A stretch of DNA of 64,000 nucleotides from Nigrospora sphaerica (taxonomy: Eukaryota; Ascomycota; Sordariomycetes; Amphisphaeriales; Apiosporaceae): assembly GCA_018287875.1 (NCBI GenBank), contig JAGVVL010000013.1, positions 2,604,001 through 2,668,000 on the forward strand, given 5' to 3'. Below are positions 32,801-44,820 of this stretch, one piece after another; the first letter of the stretch is position 1, and the number at the start of each line of letters is the position of its first letter. The notes below the pieces were generated by a model. It made no database searches, was not told the DNA's origin, and saw only the letters and a list, made by a program, of their open reading frames with translations. Made by a program: the position numbers and the translations under genes.

Positions 32801-35790
32801 AGTCGTCCCGGACCACAAGATGAAAGAGCGTATCCAGCAATACCGCAAGCTCGATTTTGCCAAAGAGTGCGAGCTGCGTGAGGTCCAGCCCAGCGGACTC
32901 AAACGCGGAAAACTGATGGGATACCAGTTGGAGGGCGTTAATTGGCTACTCTACAATTTCCACCAGAAGTCCAATGTCATCCTAGCGGACGAGATGGGTC
33001 TTGGGAAAACCATCCAGGTCGTGGCCTTCATCAGCTCGCTTGTACACGATAAGCCGAATTGTTGGCCCTTCTTGATCGTGGTCCCCAACGCGACGTGTCC
33101 CAACTGGCGACGAGAGTTGAAGCACTGGGCGCCCGACCTGCGAATTGTCACCTATCACGGAGGCAAAGAGGCCCAGAATATCGCCTACCATTATGAGCTC
33201 TACCCCTTCGGCGTCAAAGAAGGCATGCGAGCCCATGTGGTCATCATGTCTTTCGAAGCAGCCGTCGAGGCTACCGCGACTTTCCGGGCGGTCAACTGGG
33301 CTGGTCTCATTGTCGACGAAGGCCAAAGACTCAAAAACGACCAGAGTCTTCTCTACCAGGCCTTGCAGGGCATGAACATACCTTTTCGACTACTTCTCAC
33401 TGGCACGCCGCTACAGAACAACAAGCGGGAGCTTTTCAATCTTTTGCATTTCGTCGATCCGTCTCACAACGCCGAGGAGCTCGACGAAAAGTATGCCGAT
33501 CTTACCAAGGATAACATACCCGAGCTTCATGCCCTGATCAGGCCTTACTTCCTCCGACGGACCAAGGTCCAAGTCTTGAAGTTTCTGCCCCCTATGGCTC
33601 AGATCATTCTGCCCGTGTCAATGTCCATCCTGCAGGAGAAGCTGTCGAAGCTGATCATGGCACGCAACCCGCAACTGATCAAGGCTATCATCTCGAAGAG
33701 CAAAATCAAGGCCGGTGAGCGCAAGAGCTTGAGCAACGTCCTGATGGAGCTCAGGCGGACCCTTTGTCATCCTTTTCTTTTCAGTGACGACGTTGAGGAC
33801 CGGTCGATCACAGATCCGGCCAAGGTTCAACAGAACCTCGTCGAGGCATCCGGAAAACTGTTACTCCTGAATATCATGCTTCCCAAGTTGAAGGAGCGTG
33901 GTCATCGGGTCCTCATCTTCAGCCAGTTCTTGATGAGTCTTACGATTATCGAGGACTTTCTCAGTGCCCTGGGACTCGAGCACGCGCGCATCGACGGCAG
34001 CATGTCGGCGCTTGAAAAACAGAAGCGCATTGACGCCTATAATGCTCCCGACTCGCCGCTCTTCGCCATGCTGCTTTCGACCCGCGCTGGCGGTGTTGGC
34101 ATCAACCTGGCGACGGCAGACACGGTCATTATCTACGATCCTGACTTTAACCCCCATCAGGATATACAGGCTCTTTCCCGAGCGCACCGCATCGGACAGA
34201 AGAACAAAGTGCTTTGCTTCCAGCTCATGACCAAAGACTCCGTGGAAGAGCAAATCATGGAGGCCGGGCGCCGCAAGATGGCCTTGGACCATGCACTCAT
34301 AGAATCTATGGATGCGGACGAGGACGCAAGCGACGACATCGAGTCCATGCTGAGGCGTGGGGCTCAGAAGCTCTTCAGCGATGAGGCCCGTACGAAGATC
34401 AAGTACGATGACGCATCTGTGGAGAAACTGCTTGATCGCAGCCAAATCGAAAACACCGAGTCCGGCGACGACCAGTCGGCCGAATCGCAATTCTCTTTTG
34501 CCCGGGTCTGGGCGAACGACGAGGGCAAGCTCACGGCCAACGCCACCACCAACGAGGACGATGACGGACCTGCCCCTAGCAGTGTTTGGGAAAACATTCT
34601 CAGAGAGCGCGAAGCGGAGCACCAACGTGAGCTGGCTGCTAGCGAGCAGACGTATGGTCGCGGGGCTCGACGTCGGGCCACCGAGGTAAGAAGGCACAGG
34701 GACTCACACAGTATAAGCATTGGCACTAACCAACAACAGGCAATCCGTTACAACCGCCCTGTAGGTGGCTACATCGAAGACGTTAACGACGACTTTTTAA
34801 CGAATGCGCAGAAACAGGAGCGGGATAGCGGCGATTCCGAGACGGAGGTCGACGACGAACTCTACGTTGACGGTAACGTAGCTGAGTCGGATGACGATGC
34901 CAATGAGGAATTCGTTGACGGGTCATCGAGAAGGAAAGGCAGTCAAGGTACGAAGCGTCCTGCTTCACGCACTCCACGCACTCCTGCAAAACCCAGCAAA
35001 AAGACAGCAACTGTTAACAAGCAGTCAAGCAGCAGCGCATCTCATGCAGCCACCACCTCCCTTACCGAACCGTCTCCCATCAGAACCTCCGCCGCCGCCG
35101 GCCCCCGGTCAGCAACCGATAACGCAGCCGACGCCGCGACCAGCGGTCAAAACACCAAACGGGCAACTCCCCACGCAGCGGCCTCCCCAGCTCGGCCCCA
35201 GCCAAGCGCCTATGGAGACCCCACAGCCAACGCAAAGGGGTTGGCCTTCGATGTCCTGGCAGACACCACAACTGAACCAGACCCCAACGGCACACGGATG
35301 GCCGTCGGTGCCCATGTCGGGACAGCCGATACCCTCAACACAAATACCACCGCTACGACAAGCGATAGTGCCACGACATGGCCAACACCAACAGATGCAC
35401 ATGCCAGGTCCTAATGATCCTCGATTCGGAAGCGTCCATGGAGGAAACATGCCAGGGCATGGCATGGCCCAAACTGTAACTGACTATTCATTGCTAAGCA
35501 CACAACTCCCCCGCGTTCCTCGTCCGCCGGCCCAGCCGGTATTACTTAGCCGAACAACAGCCAGGACATTCACGCAGCCGGCACCCGGCGTCAGGATCCC
35601 GGGCGTATCGAATAGCTGCGTAGTATGCGGAGAGAATCACCGCAATGGCATGTGTGTCAATCCGAATTCGGTGGTGGATTTGCGGCTCGCAGTCGACATG
35701 CTCCGAACCTCCAAAGCGGACCCGGCTATTGTCCAGGCCTTCCAACAGAATTTTCTGCACAGGATTCGAGAGCTTACGGGACCGAAATAG
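29855..35790 (+). CDS. mit1: Mit1/Mi-2-like SNF2 chromatin remodeller with PHD and chromodomains
   Basis: Proposed exons 29855-30487, 30996-34685, 34740-34947 and 35033-35790 give 1,762 residues. The N-terminus is acidic. Cys/His-rich PHD-type zinc fingers lie at about 479-620 (CEVCEG, CQGCTYSFH, CSSCRRGFH). Chromodomain-like segments follow (YLVKWENRSHWHDTW, then VYVKFQGLSYSEAVWD). The SNF2 ATPase has DEMGLGKT (about 875) and DEGQRLKN (about 983). The helicase C lobe has RAGGVGINL and RAHRIGQ. A C-terminal zinc knuckle CVVCGENHRNGMC lies at about 1704. This resembles fission yeast Mit1, the Mi-2-type motor of the SHREC complex, which positions nucleosomes in heterochromatin. The 508-nt first intron is long for this genome. 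The third intron is needed to change frame near 34.95-35.03 kb, and its exact acceptor is uncertain by a few nt. Confidence 0.86.
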
Positions 35791-36564
35791 ACGAGATGAT
35801 GGCAGACATGCCGCCTCGCATACTTTGCCTGCCTTGGCCTTGGGGTTTTGGCGTGACGAGCAAAAAGCGGCGTTTGCTACGGCCGGTTTTGGTAGACTAG
35901 GTCGATTGCATATGAGTTGCAGACGCTTCACCCAAGCGGCACGCGGGCTCCCGCGAGAATGGGGAGACGAAGCGAAGGAGCTATAGATTAAAATCAAGTC
36001 ATGATTGCAAACGTGGCTGACATGCAGTTTCCTTGGACGCCTTGCCGGGCGTGTGACTTGCCAGGCCAGATGACGGACGTGCTAACAGGGACACAGGCGT
36101 TTGTCACGTGGGAAACACAAGACATGTCTGCAGGTAACCGATGAGGACGCATCTAACCTTAATGGAGATGTCGCCAGCAAAGCAAACGGTCGTGATGGAA
36201 ACACTGGAGCGCCAGACTGGCCGGCGAGGGGGCGTCTGTCGCTGGGCCAGGGTGAAAAATGGCAGTGTCCTGCTATGCTGGCCGCTCCTGAAGTGGCGTG
36301 CATATCCACGGGCTCTGACAGGCGTGGCAACGACTGGTCGAAGACCCTTTGCCCTTGAAGTTCATCACTGCCGTGCGGCTGGTGCTGCGTACCGCAGGCA
36401 GCGGTATAGATAGCACGAGCCGGTCGCGTCCGTTTGTCTTTACTTCTTTTCTCGCTCCTTCGACCGCCCTGGCCGGGGCGTAGGCGTGGCTCCCCCCCCC
36501 CTCCCCCTCTCCCCTACCCTCCCTATCCTTTGTGTTGCTTTCTCACGCTGGTCCTCGATTCTCC
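35791..36564. other. Spacer between mit1 and the CCCH protein gene
   Basis: These 774 bp contain the 3' end of mit1 and the promoter of the next gene. The last 280 bp or so before the start at 36565 lack ATG on the plus strand and are pyrimidine-rich, as expected for a 5' leader. Confidence 0.5.
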
Positions 36565-38624
36565 ATGGACCACCCTGCTTGCCCAGGCAGCCCATGTCTT
36601 CCTTCACCCTCGGAACTGTCCTACTCGTCGGGCGCTTCTCGCTCTTCCATTCGACCTCCCTCCCCCGGTACTTATTTACATCGGTCGTCGTCCCTCGTCG
36701 AACTCGACCCCCTGGCTCCATTCCCTATGGAGCGGCGGACCGGCAACACTCGAGTCGATCCGGTGTACACAATGAACGATAAGACAGCTTCGTTTGACGG
36801 CGGCAACGGTCGCCGGTCGAGGCTCGCCAGCGAGCGAAGCGGCACTGCGAGCTACCAGCAGCAGCAACAGCAGCAACAGCCGACCGGTCCCCCGGTCTCT
36901 TCCCAAGCGCAGCGAAGCCTTACTTCAAACTGGCGAGCGCAGGTGCTGAACGAATGCTGCGAATCCGATCCGCCCCACTGGCAACGACTGCTACGGCAGC
37001 AGTACGGCCACATGGACTCGTTCGAGTCCCCTGCCCGCGTAGAGCAGCATCAGCAGCAGGCTGACCCGCCCACGCCGACAACGCCGGCCAGTTACAAGCC
37101 GCTGACGGCGGCCGATGGCTGGTTCGCCTACTGTTTCGACCGAGGAAACGGCCAGTACACACGCCTCATCCCAGCCGACATGCTTCCTCCGCTGCGAGAC
37201 ATCCCGGCAGTACAGCAGGGCTGTCTGGGCATGATTGTGCTGCCGCAGCCACCAAGTGTCCAGGCCGAGGCAAACGCAAACGGGCCCTCGAGCCCCGCCG
37301 AACCGGCCGGCGTCAGAGTAAGGGGTCCCAGCCGCCGTGGTGATATGTTGCATTTCCCCCGGGAAATTACTAATGTGACACATACAGACGCCACCGGTTA
37401 CCCCGACGCCGCCTGCAGATAACATCCAGGTATGGCCTCCCCTGTTCCGTGTAGATGCCCATGCACGTCAACCCCCCACCTAAGCATCAACACAACATGG
37501 CGGGGCCGGGTCCAACGACGAAAGTGCGAGACGCGAGGAAGCTGACACGGCAGGGCAGACGCACATCGACACCATCGTGGCCACGACGCCGTCGACGCCG
37601 ACCCAGCAGGGCCAGGGCTCGTCTTCGGGCTCGGCTCCGGCCTCGTCCCCGGCCACGGCCGCTTCGACCGCCCGCGCTCACGTCCACGCCCCTTTGAAGA
37701 TGCCCCTCGCCGGCGGTGGTCACGGCGGTCTGCAAACCTCGTACCACGCCGCGCCGCCGCCGGCCCCGTTCCCGGCGCGTCGGCCCAAGGTCTACTGCGA
37801 CAAGTGGGTGCACGAGGGCGTCTGCGCCTTCACACAGCAGGGCTGCAAGTACAAGCACGAGATGCCCCTGGACAAGGTGACGCAGCACCAGCTGGGCCTG
37901 TTCCACGGCCTGCCGGCCTGGTGGAAAAAGCACCAGGCCGAGCTAGCCCGCCAGCGCGAGCCCGTCGGCGGGGACGGCGAGCCCGAGCCCCGGCTTGTCG
38001 GCGGCGGCGGCGGACGCGCCAACAAAGTGGCCGCCCACCCCCACCCCCACCCCCACCACCATCACCATCAGGGCGGTGGCGGCCCGGGTCCCGTCAGTGT
38101 TGGTGGTGCTGCCCTGGGCGCCCGCGGCGGCCGTTCGGCCCCCGGCTTCTCGGCCGTGGGCGACAGCAGCGGCGACAACGACGACAACAACAGCATGCCC
38201 TGGAGACACGCGACCGGCCCAGCCGGGGGTGACGGAAACTGCGCCGGCCGCCACCTCGGCCAGCCGTTGAGCCCTCACCGTCTTGGCGCCCGCGGCCGGC
38301 ACCCGACCCCGGCGCCGCCGAACCTGATGGCCTCTCGCGGGGCTTCCCTGGGTAGGTCTCCCCGTCCGTCTCCCCGGCGCCCACTCCGTTCCCTTTCCTC
38401 TCCTTTCCGGTATGTGCGGAGGCGGGTCCGAAAAGAAAAACACTGACGACGGAAACGCCGCAGCGCCCTGGAACAAGTCCCCCTACGGCCCCATCGCGCC
38501 CCCGACGCCGGCCCCGAACCCGTCCCTGGCCCTGCCCATGCGCTCCGTGGCCTGCAACAACCCCTACGCCACGCTCGAGGCCATGGACGAGGACGCCGTC
38601 CGCGACGCGACGCGCACGGGCTGA
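36565..38624 (+). CDS. CCCH-type zinc-finger protein
   Basis: Four exons (36565-37317, 37388-37429, 37559-38351, 38464-38624) join in phase to 582 residues. A single finger, CDKWVHEGVCAFTQQGCKYKH, lies near residue 345 with spacing C-x8-C-x6-C-x3-H, followed by the helical LGLFHGLPAWWKKHQ. Single CCCH fingers of this kind usually bind RNA. Earlier parts hold a polyglutamine run and a folded-looking segment (WFAYCFDRGNGQYTRLIPADMLPPL). After the finger come Gly-rich and His/Pro-rich low-complexity stretches. The 42-nt second exon (TPPVTPTPPADNIQ) is supported by splice sites and phase on both sides. A start at the in-frame ATG 36727 is possible but would lose a plausible coding segment. Function beyond RNA binding is unknown. 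Confidence 0.8.
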
Positions 38625-40097
38625 ACCCGAGACCCCCCCCCTCCCTCGTACCTCAAACACCTACGCCCCTTCCCTCCTTCTCCCCCTTTCTCTTTTGTTC
38701 TGCATTCGCCCCTTTACCCCCCCCCTGGAACACCCTCGAAACCACGAAGCATGACTGCGGTGCGGGATAGAAACTTTTCGATGGTATTTTCAATAGCTGC
38801 GGGGAGGTTTTTTACACCGTCGTTCCTGCAGAAAACCAAACCTCGGCAGCGATTGCCCTCGGGGGGGCCCGGTTTCGCAATTGTCCACTGCGTATCCCCC
38901 CATCATCTTCCGTTCGGCTTGGTTGTTTTCCCAATCGATGCTGAGTGTTTTGTTTTTGGTTTGCTTGAAGTTATAAACCAAAGACGAAGAGCCCCCCCCC
39001 TCCAAAAAAAGAGTCTTGCCTTCCGTTTCCCGTTCCCCCCTCTTTCCTGTTTCCGGGCCCCGGCTCTGCGAGCTCATGACGATGTCACGATGAAAGACCG
39101 CGCGCTTCTGTTCCTTGTTCCCCCGTGTCGCCTACGCCGCTTGCCTTCTTGTGTGTCTTTTTGGGGGGGCGGCCTTGTACTTGGAAATTCCTCAAGGAGA
39201 AAAAAAAAAAACCAACGTTTCGCGACAATGCTATGTATTATAGAACAGAAACACCAGAACGGGCGTCTCCGGGGGGTAACCACAACACCCCGGCCGCCAC
39301 CCCCACCCCCGCTTTGATAATGACGAGGGCACGATTGATGAGCCACGGCGAATAGAAACCCCTAGCTTCTTCTTGTTTCCTCCCCCGCCCGCCCTTTCGG
39401 GGACCAAGCGAGCGAACGGTGCCGACCCGCCAAAAGCACCATCCAGGATCCCGACCGCTCGTCGAGAAACGTGGACAGGGGACGGAGGAGGACGGCGCGG
39501 CCCGGGATGGCCGCGTCTTTTCGCCGTTTTCTACCTACGGCAGCCCAAAGATGGCAGGATTAGTGTGGATGGGGTCCTATGCCGTCGTGACCCGTAGGGT
39601 TCAGCATTTCGGTATTTTCTCGCCTCCCACCCTTATCTTGCCCTAGCTTTCATACCGTTCGACTCGGCATGCCCGCGATCCCTCACGGAAATCTTGGCGC
39701 CATGGGCGTCAGGAACCACTACCTGGAGTCACTAGTACACCAAAGAGAACAGAAGCAGTCTCAACCCGTTCTTGGCTTGCAGACTTTCCTCCTGCACTGC
39801 CCAAGTACCCAAGTGGAGACGAATAGAATAAACCGGTGTACGGCCGGGAGGCTGGTGGACATCTGTCCATGCATGGCCTATCCCGTCTAATCAGGTATTC
39901 CAAGGGTGCTAGATAAGATGCACTGTACACAACAATACCCTGGGCCGGTCCAACGGTGCCGGGAATGATTCGGCGACATGAACCTCGCCGCGGTCCTGGA
40001 AAAACGCCAAACTCCATGCCATAAGCAGACCCAACCCAAACTCCCTAGTCTTATGGTAGTAACGGACTTCAGTCTCTCCCTGGACCGCCAAGAGGTG
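38625..40097. other. Convergent spacer, no gene seen
   Basis: These 1,473 bp lie between the 3' ends of the CCCH gene and the acidic-repeat gene. They contain homopolymer runs of C, G and A and an open frame at 38751-39317 without any recognisable feature. It probably holds long 3' untranslated regions. Confidence 0.5.
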
Positions 40098-43000
40098 CTA
40101 TCTCTTCCCTTCGACCTTGTCTCCTGAAGCTCTGGTCTCCGGGCCGCTTTCCGCCCAGGCCTGTTCCGTGCTGGGATATTCGCTCGGTACGCTGCTGTGT
40201 CGACTGGCGCAGTCCCCGTCAACGCCGCTGGTCTCCGGGCCCCGGCCCGCCTCCATGGCCTCCTCGTCCTCCTCCTCGTCCTCGTCCGGCTCCGTAGCCT
40301 CTTCGTCCGGCTCCGTAGCCTCTTCGTCCAGCTCCGTAGCCTCTTCGTCCGGCTCCGTAGCCTCTTCGTCCAGCTCCGTAGCCTCTTCGTCCGGCTCCGT
40401 AGCCTCTTCGTCCGGCTCCGTAGCCTCTTCATCCGTGGCATCAAAGTCCACGTCGCTCATGGCGGCGTCGTCGTCGACAAAGACATCCACACTCTGGAAG
40501 GAGGCCTCGGGGTTCCTGTTCTCTTCGTCTTCGATGCCGGGCCAGGGCTCGTCCTCGGGCAGCGGTGGGGGTTGCGCATCCTGCATGGCATCTTGCCAGA
40601 TTTCGTCCTCGTCGTGCCGGCGGCGGGGGTGGCCCAAATCCAACATGGCGCTGTCATCCGAGTCGTTTTCCTCGCCGCTGTTACCGCTATTCGACTCTGT
40701 TTCACTGCCTGGGTCCTCTTCGACGTCCATGGCGCCCCCGTGGGGCCGCAGATCAACGTAGGGCGCATTGCTATAAGGGGTGGCATAGAATGGCGTCGTC
40801 TGCCGGTAGCCGGACCCGTAGGCAAGTCCATCCGGCATCGGGCTCGGGCTGCCGGTGCTCCAGCGTGGCGTAGTCCGCCTAAAGCGAGCTGAGATGGGTA
40901 TAGAGGGGGACCGCGTGTCCCGGCGCCGTTTCGCCATCGCGTAGGCATGGGCTACACTAGCGTTGGCTCGGACATGCTGCGACGAGGCGTGGCGGTCGTG
41001 ACTGTGTGCTTGAGCATTGCTGAGCCCCACCGACATGAGCCGTCGCCTAGCATGCCCGGGTGAGGTGAGGGCAGGTAGGTTTGTTGGTGGTACCGAGTTT
41101 GTGCGGACTTGGGGAGGCCGAGAAAGAGACGGCCTGCGCTCGTGTAGCGGGACGAAGGGGGACGGTCCACGGCTGCGCGGGCCCGCCGAATAGGAAGGCG
41201 TCTGTCCGGTGTGGCTTTGGCAAAATATCAAGGGACTCGGGCTGATGCTGGTCGTTCTAAGTCGGGGCTGCGCCGCCTGGCGCGGGCTGAAAAACAAAGT
41301 GCTGGCCTCGCTTGATGTAGAGTCGTCGAGTCGTTCGTTGTGCGACCAGCAGTCCTCCATGGCATCTGCCTCAGGAACTGCCAGCTCGGTATTCTGGGAA
41401 TCCGGGTACACCCGGCTAAGCTCCCGCAGCCGCTGCCAGGACCAGCCATTCCCATAGGCGTCCTGATCTTGAATGTAGGCTTCGGGTTGCGTGACGTACA
41501 TCCGCTGCACCCCGGTAGCTTTCATGACGACGCTCGAGCTGAGGAACGCAACATCCCACGTGGCTGGTGTAATCATTTCGGCGGGCGATAGGAAGCGAAG
41601 GCGGGAGTCCTTGTGGATCTTGCGGAGAGGGACCCATGGCTGTTGTAAACCAAGGAACTGGCTTGCCTTGGAGAGAGCGGCTCCGCCGTGGTGCCCACCG
41701 GTTTGCACCCGGGAGAAGGCGCCGAGGCCCCCAAAGGCGACCGACAGTGCCTGCTGAACACTGCGGGCATCGGGCCCACAGATAGCCACCATCTTGACCA
41801 GGCCACGGCTCCTGAGCCGCTGTTCTATCCTTCCGTCCGGGGGACAGGCACGCGGCAACAGCCACTGCGCCTCCGCTTCGGGCCCGCGCCACTCATTGGA
41901 AACGGGGGAAGGCGGCGGCGGCATAACTGTAGAGCTGCTCGGAAGCTGGGTCCACTGATCCGCGTCCAGGATACTGCCACCTGACGACACACGATGGCTG
42001 GTAAATTCATGTGGTCCTTGCCATACTCCTTTGAGGGGAAACGGCAGGAAGACGACTTCGACTTCCCACGGCTTGGAGTGGGTTGGTATTGAAAGGCGCT
42101 GTAGGCGGTTGAGCTCGGCCCTGAGGTCTCGGAGCTCCTCATATAGCTGAGCACGGTCGCTGGCGTCGGTTGACGTGGAGGTTACGCTAGCTCGCCTGCT
42201 AGCGACACTGCTTTCGTCGTCCAGTGCCTTCTCTAACTCCTCGACGCGAGATTCAAGCTCCGTCACTCTAAGATCCGTAAGGTCGTGTTTCTCGTAGCAA
42301 TCCTCGTGGTTACTGCCATCCAAGGAAACATTTTCGAGCCTCTCGAGGCGTTCATCGTGGCATCGTAACGTTTTAGACAACACCCGTAAATCCCCAAGGG
42401 GCGGGCCGTTTGTAGGATCCAAGTGCTTCTCCTCCGCGCGCCGGACAGACCTGGGCGTGTTGGCAACAGTGGGCGAACCGTTGACAGACGCAGCCGCGCT
42501 TGGTTCTACCGGTTGGGCGTTATGAACGCGAGCATCCTCGGGCCCCTCCGTTAAAGGCGTACGTGATTTGGACTTTGTACCACTCAGCGTCTGTAGCCCC
42601 TTCCCATGGAAGGGCGCCAGATACTTTCGTCGTACCGAAGAGGTTGTGGAGCTAGCTTGTGATGGTACTAAACATTGACTCGGTATGGCAGGTGTTGGAT
42701 TAGTCGGCTGGGTCTGCGGAGATTGGATGAAGTGGCTCCAGCTCATCGTGTCCGGGATTGAAGGCTCTTTGGCGGCAGTTGTTTGCTCTTCCGGGAGGCC
42801 GTAGGCTCTCCCGCCAAAGTCACCCGAGTATGACGCATTATTCAAGGCGTGGAAATCTACCGCAGGAGCTGGGGACTGTGGCACACTGGGCGGTGGCATA
42901 TGGAAAGAAAGCTCGGGCATGACGGGAGTCAGTGGCTCGCGGTTCGACCTCGGCGGCTCGTTCTCCTGGCCAGGGTTTGGCGGAGGAGCCATAACGAGGG

Positions 43001-43370
43001 GCTGAGTGGGAGTTGGAGTCTGGCTTTCACGGATATCATCGTGGAAACAGGCATGATGTGAACACATACACCACGCCGTTTGGTCGACGGCCGCCGGGCC
43101 CAGGGACAGCCCCTGGGAGTAGGGCGAGAAGCCACGAGGGCTTCCTCTTCCATCCTGGCTGACGGCGGCCCGGCTCCAGAAACGGCGGCAGCCGCATCGG
43201 GGACCACTCGCTCCCTGAGTCAAGTCCACGAAGTTACATTGCCCAGAAGGGAGCGCGGGCGCGGGCGCGGGCACAGGCGCGGGCGAGCTCCCCGTCATAG
43301 CGCGTCCATCGCTGTATATGTCGAAAAATGAGGCGCTCGGAAGAGGGTAATCGGTGGTAAGTCCTGCCAT
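40098..43370 (-). CDS. Large fungal protein of unknown function with coiled coil and acidic tandem repeat
   Basis: A single open exon encodes 1,090 residues. Near the N-terminus are clustered cysteines and histidines (CGCRRFWSR about 58-66, WCMCSHHACFHDD about 100-113) that could form a small zinc site. Proline/serine-rich sequence follows. The middle holds two coiled-coil stretches (VTELESRVEELEKAL and YEELRDLRAELNRLQRL). A region from about 440 to 690 looks folded (EVEVVFLPFPLKGVWQGPHEF, then WSWQRLRELSRVYPDSQNTE). The C-terminus is strongly acidic and contains seven ATEPDEE-type heptads. I do not recognise a named family. A nuclear role is possible from composition but unproven. Confidence 0.75.
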   Translation of the reverse strand: MAGLTTDYPLPSASFFDIYSDGRAMTGSSPAPVPAPAPALPSGQCNFVDLTQGASGPRCGCRRFWSRAAVSQDGRGSPRGFSPYSQGLSLGPAAVDQTAWCMCSHHACFHDDIRESQTPTPTQPLVMAPPPNPGQENEPPRSNREPLTPVMPELSFHMPPPSVPQSPAPAVDFHALNNASYSGDFGGRAYGLPEEQTTAAKEPSIPDTMSWSHFIQSPQTQPTNPTPAIPSQCLVPSQASSTTSSVRRKYLAPFHGKGLQTLSGTKSKSRTPLTEGPEDARVHNAQPVEPSAAASVNGSPTVANTPRSVRRAEEKHLDPTNGPPLGDLRVLSKTLRCHDERLERLENVSLDGSNHEDCYEKHDLTDLRVTELESRVEELEKALDDESSVASRRASVTSTSTDASDRAQLYEELRDLRAELNRLQRLSIPTHSKPWEVEVVFLPFPLKGVWQGPHEFTSHRVSSGGSILDADQWTQLPSSSTVMPPPPSPVSNEWRGPEAEAQWLLPRACPPDGRIEQRLRSRGLVKMVAICGPDARSVQQALSVAFGGLGAFSRVQTGGHHGGAALSKASQFLGLQQPWVPLRKIHKDSRLRFLSPAEMITPATWDVAFLSSSVVMKATGVQRMYVTQPEAYIQDQDAYGNGWSWQRLRELSRVYPDSQNTELAVPEADAMEDCWSHNERLDDSTSSEASTLFFSPRQAAQPRLRTTSISPSPLIFCQSHTGQTPSYSAGPRSRGPSPFVPLHERRPSLSRPPQVRTNSVPPTNLPALTSPGHARRRLMSVGLSNAQAHSHDRHASSQHVRANASVAHAYAMAKRRRDTRSPSIPISARFRRTTPRWSTGSPSPMPDGLAYGSGYRQTTPFYATPYSNAPYVDLRPHGGAMDVEEDPGSETESNSGNSGEENDSDDSAMLDLGHPRRRHDEDEIWQDAMQDAQPPPLPEDEPWPGIEDEENRNPEASFQSVDVFVDDDAAMSDVDFDATDEEATEPDEEATEPDEEATELDEEATEPDEEATELDEEATEPDEEATEPDEDEEEDEEAMEAGRGPETSGVDGDCASRHSSVPSEYPSTEQAWAESGPETRASGDKVEGKR
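40282..40428. repeat. Seven-copy 21-bp coding tandem repeat
   Basis: The 21-bp unit occurs seven times without indels. Copies 3 and 5 share one substitution, which changes Pro to Leu in the encoded heptad. On the minus strand it encodes the acidic heptads (ATEPDEE or ATELDEE) near the C-terminus of the protein at 40098-43370. Confidence 0.93.
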
Positions 43371-44820
43371 TAGGCTTCGCGGGCTGGCATCGGTAGCGGG
43401 AGAGGTTGGAGTGGTTGCGAGCCCGGTAATGCGAAAACCGATTCGCGCAATTCGAGCAGCTTCGACGGCGACGATCCTGGGGGCCGGATCGCAAGCAGAG
43501 GGGGAGGTCTACCACATGGCTCTGCACCGGTCCTGGTGGCTCATTGGCCGGTCCGGCGGGGTGGACAAGAGATGGCGGCCGCTGTTCCAGGCCGAGCTCA
43601 ATTCGCGCGCGTCCGAGGGCGGGAGGTTCACGACGGCTGAGTCGACGGCGAAGGAGATTGCGTCGCGTGTCGGAGGAGCCGGCCTTTATGTACAGGAAAG
43701 GGCAGCAGGCAGCAAGCGCGTCGGGAAGAGAGGGCCGCGCGAATAGGCGTAGGCAAGGTTGCAGCAGATGAGCAAGTAAGGTAAGAGGTAAGTAGCGAGA
43801 CTGAGGCAGGCGTCGGTCTGAGTTGGGATCTGCGGCCAAAGATGGATGCTCGAGCGGCACGCGCTGGTGGGTGGTGGGGCTTATCTTGGCCGCGCCTTCA
43901 CTGCAGTACCAGCAATTTCAGTGGGGATCACTCTCCCCGTCCATCCATCCATACCAGGCGGTCATCTAGTAGCAACCACTTGCGTACATCGCGTCGGCCT
44001 GCATCTAGCGGCCGTTCGACCGCAAGACGAGACTCGAAATCTGCTTGCTGGCTCAGGAGCGGATCTCGAGGGTTTGGGGTCGACGCGTTCGGTAGGCCGC
44101 TCGACGGGAGCGAGCAGTTCGGCGGAGCCCAGGGCGTTTGTGGTGTCTGCCCGTAGCGCGTTCACGTCGACGCTTCCTCGGACGCGTTAAGTGGAAAACG
44201 CGGCCAGGTGTCTGTCTGCCTATTGGCCCAAGATCCCTGCCCACCTGTCAGACCTGCCTGCCGGACCATACGACGAGCACAGGCGGCTGCCCTTTCCAAC
44301 ACCAGGAACAAGATGACATGTCTCGCTGTGCACATCTACTTCTCCCGCTTCAGCGCCACCATGCCACCCATCAATTAGGGGTTTGACGCACGCTAATCCC
44401 CAACGTGCCGCCTCCTCGTCGACGGTGAGCTCCTAAATGCCCGAGCAACGCCCGCCGTCCACGCAGCCGAGCTGTGTAGGCCGCCCCGAGGTCCACGGGT
44501 CGGTGCTTGGCCGCTTGCGGGAACTGACTTTGCGGCTTGCGCTATGTTGCAACAGCGATGCCCCCTCACGGTGCAAAAGATAAGTACTTCTTATTTATGC
44601 CCGGTTCCCGTCCCTCTCCAGATACTAAGGAGAGAGGTGCATTTTCATAAAACAATGCTGATGCTATCAATGCAGTTGCGTGTCGTCATCATCGTCGGCA
44701 CGGGATACCGAACCCTCTTGCACACCCGAGGGGCCCTAGGCACCTGTGTCCATCTATGGTACAGTCGCTCGCTCGCTTCTAAGAACGCCGGTGTTTAATA
44801 TGCGTATGCGTGCCCCCAGC
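43371..44820. other. Gene-free spacer
   Basis: These 1,450 bp lie between the start of the acidic-repeat gene (promoter side near 43371) and the 3' end of the next minus-strand gene. Only short open frames cross it and none shows a domain. Confidence 0.5.

Noticed and set aside
34891..35414. Treating the 3' part of mit1 as a separate gene
   Set aside because: The frame after about 35.03 kb has no own start context and ends in a zinc knuckle that suits the remodeller C-terminus; an intron joins it in phase.
38751..39317. 188-codon plus-strand open frame after the CCCH gene
   Set aside because: It is built from homopolymer runs and has no domain; more likely 3' untranslated sequence.
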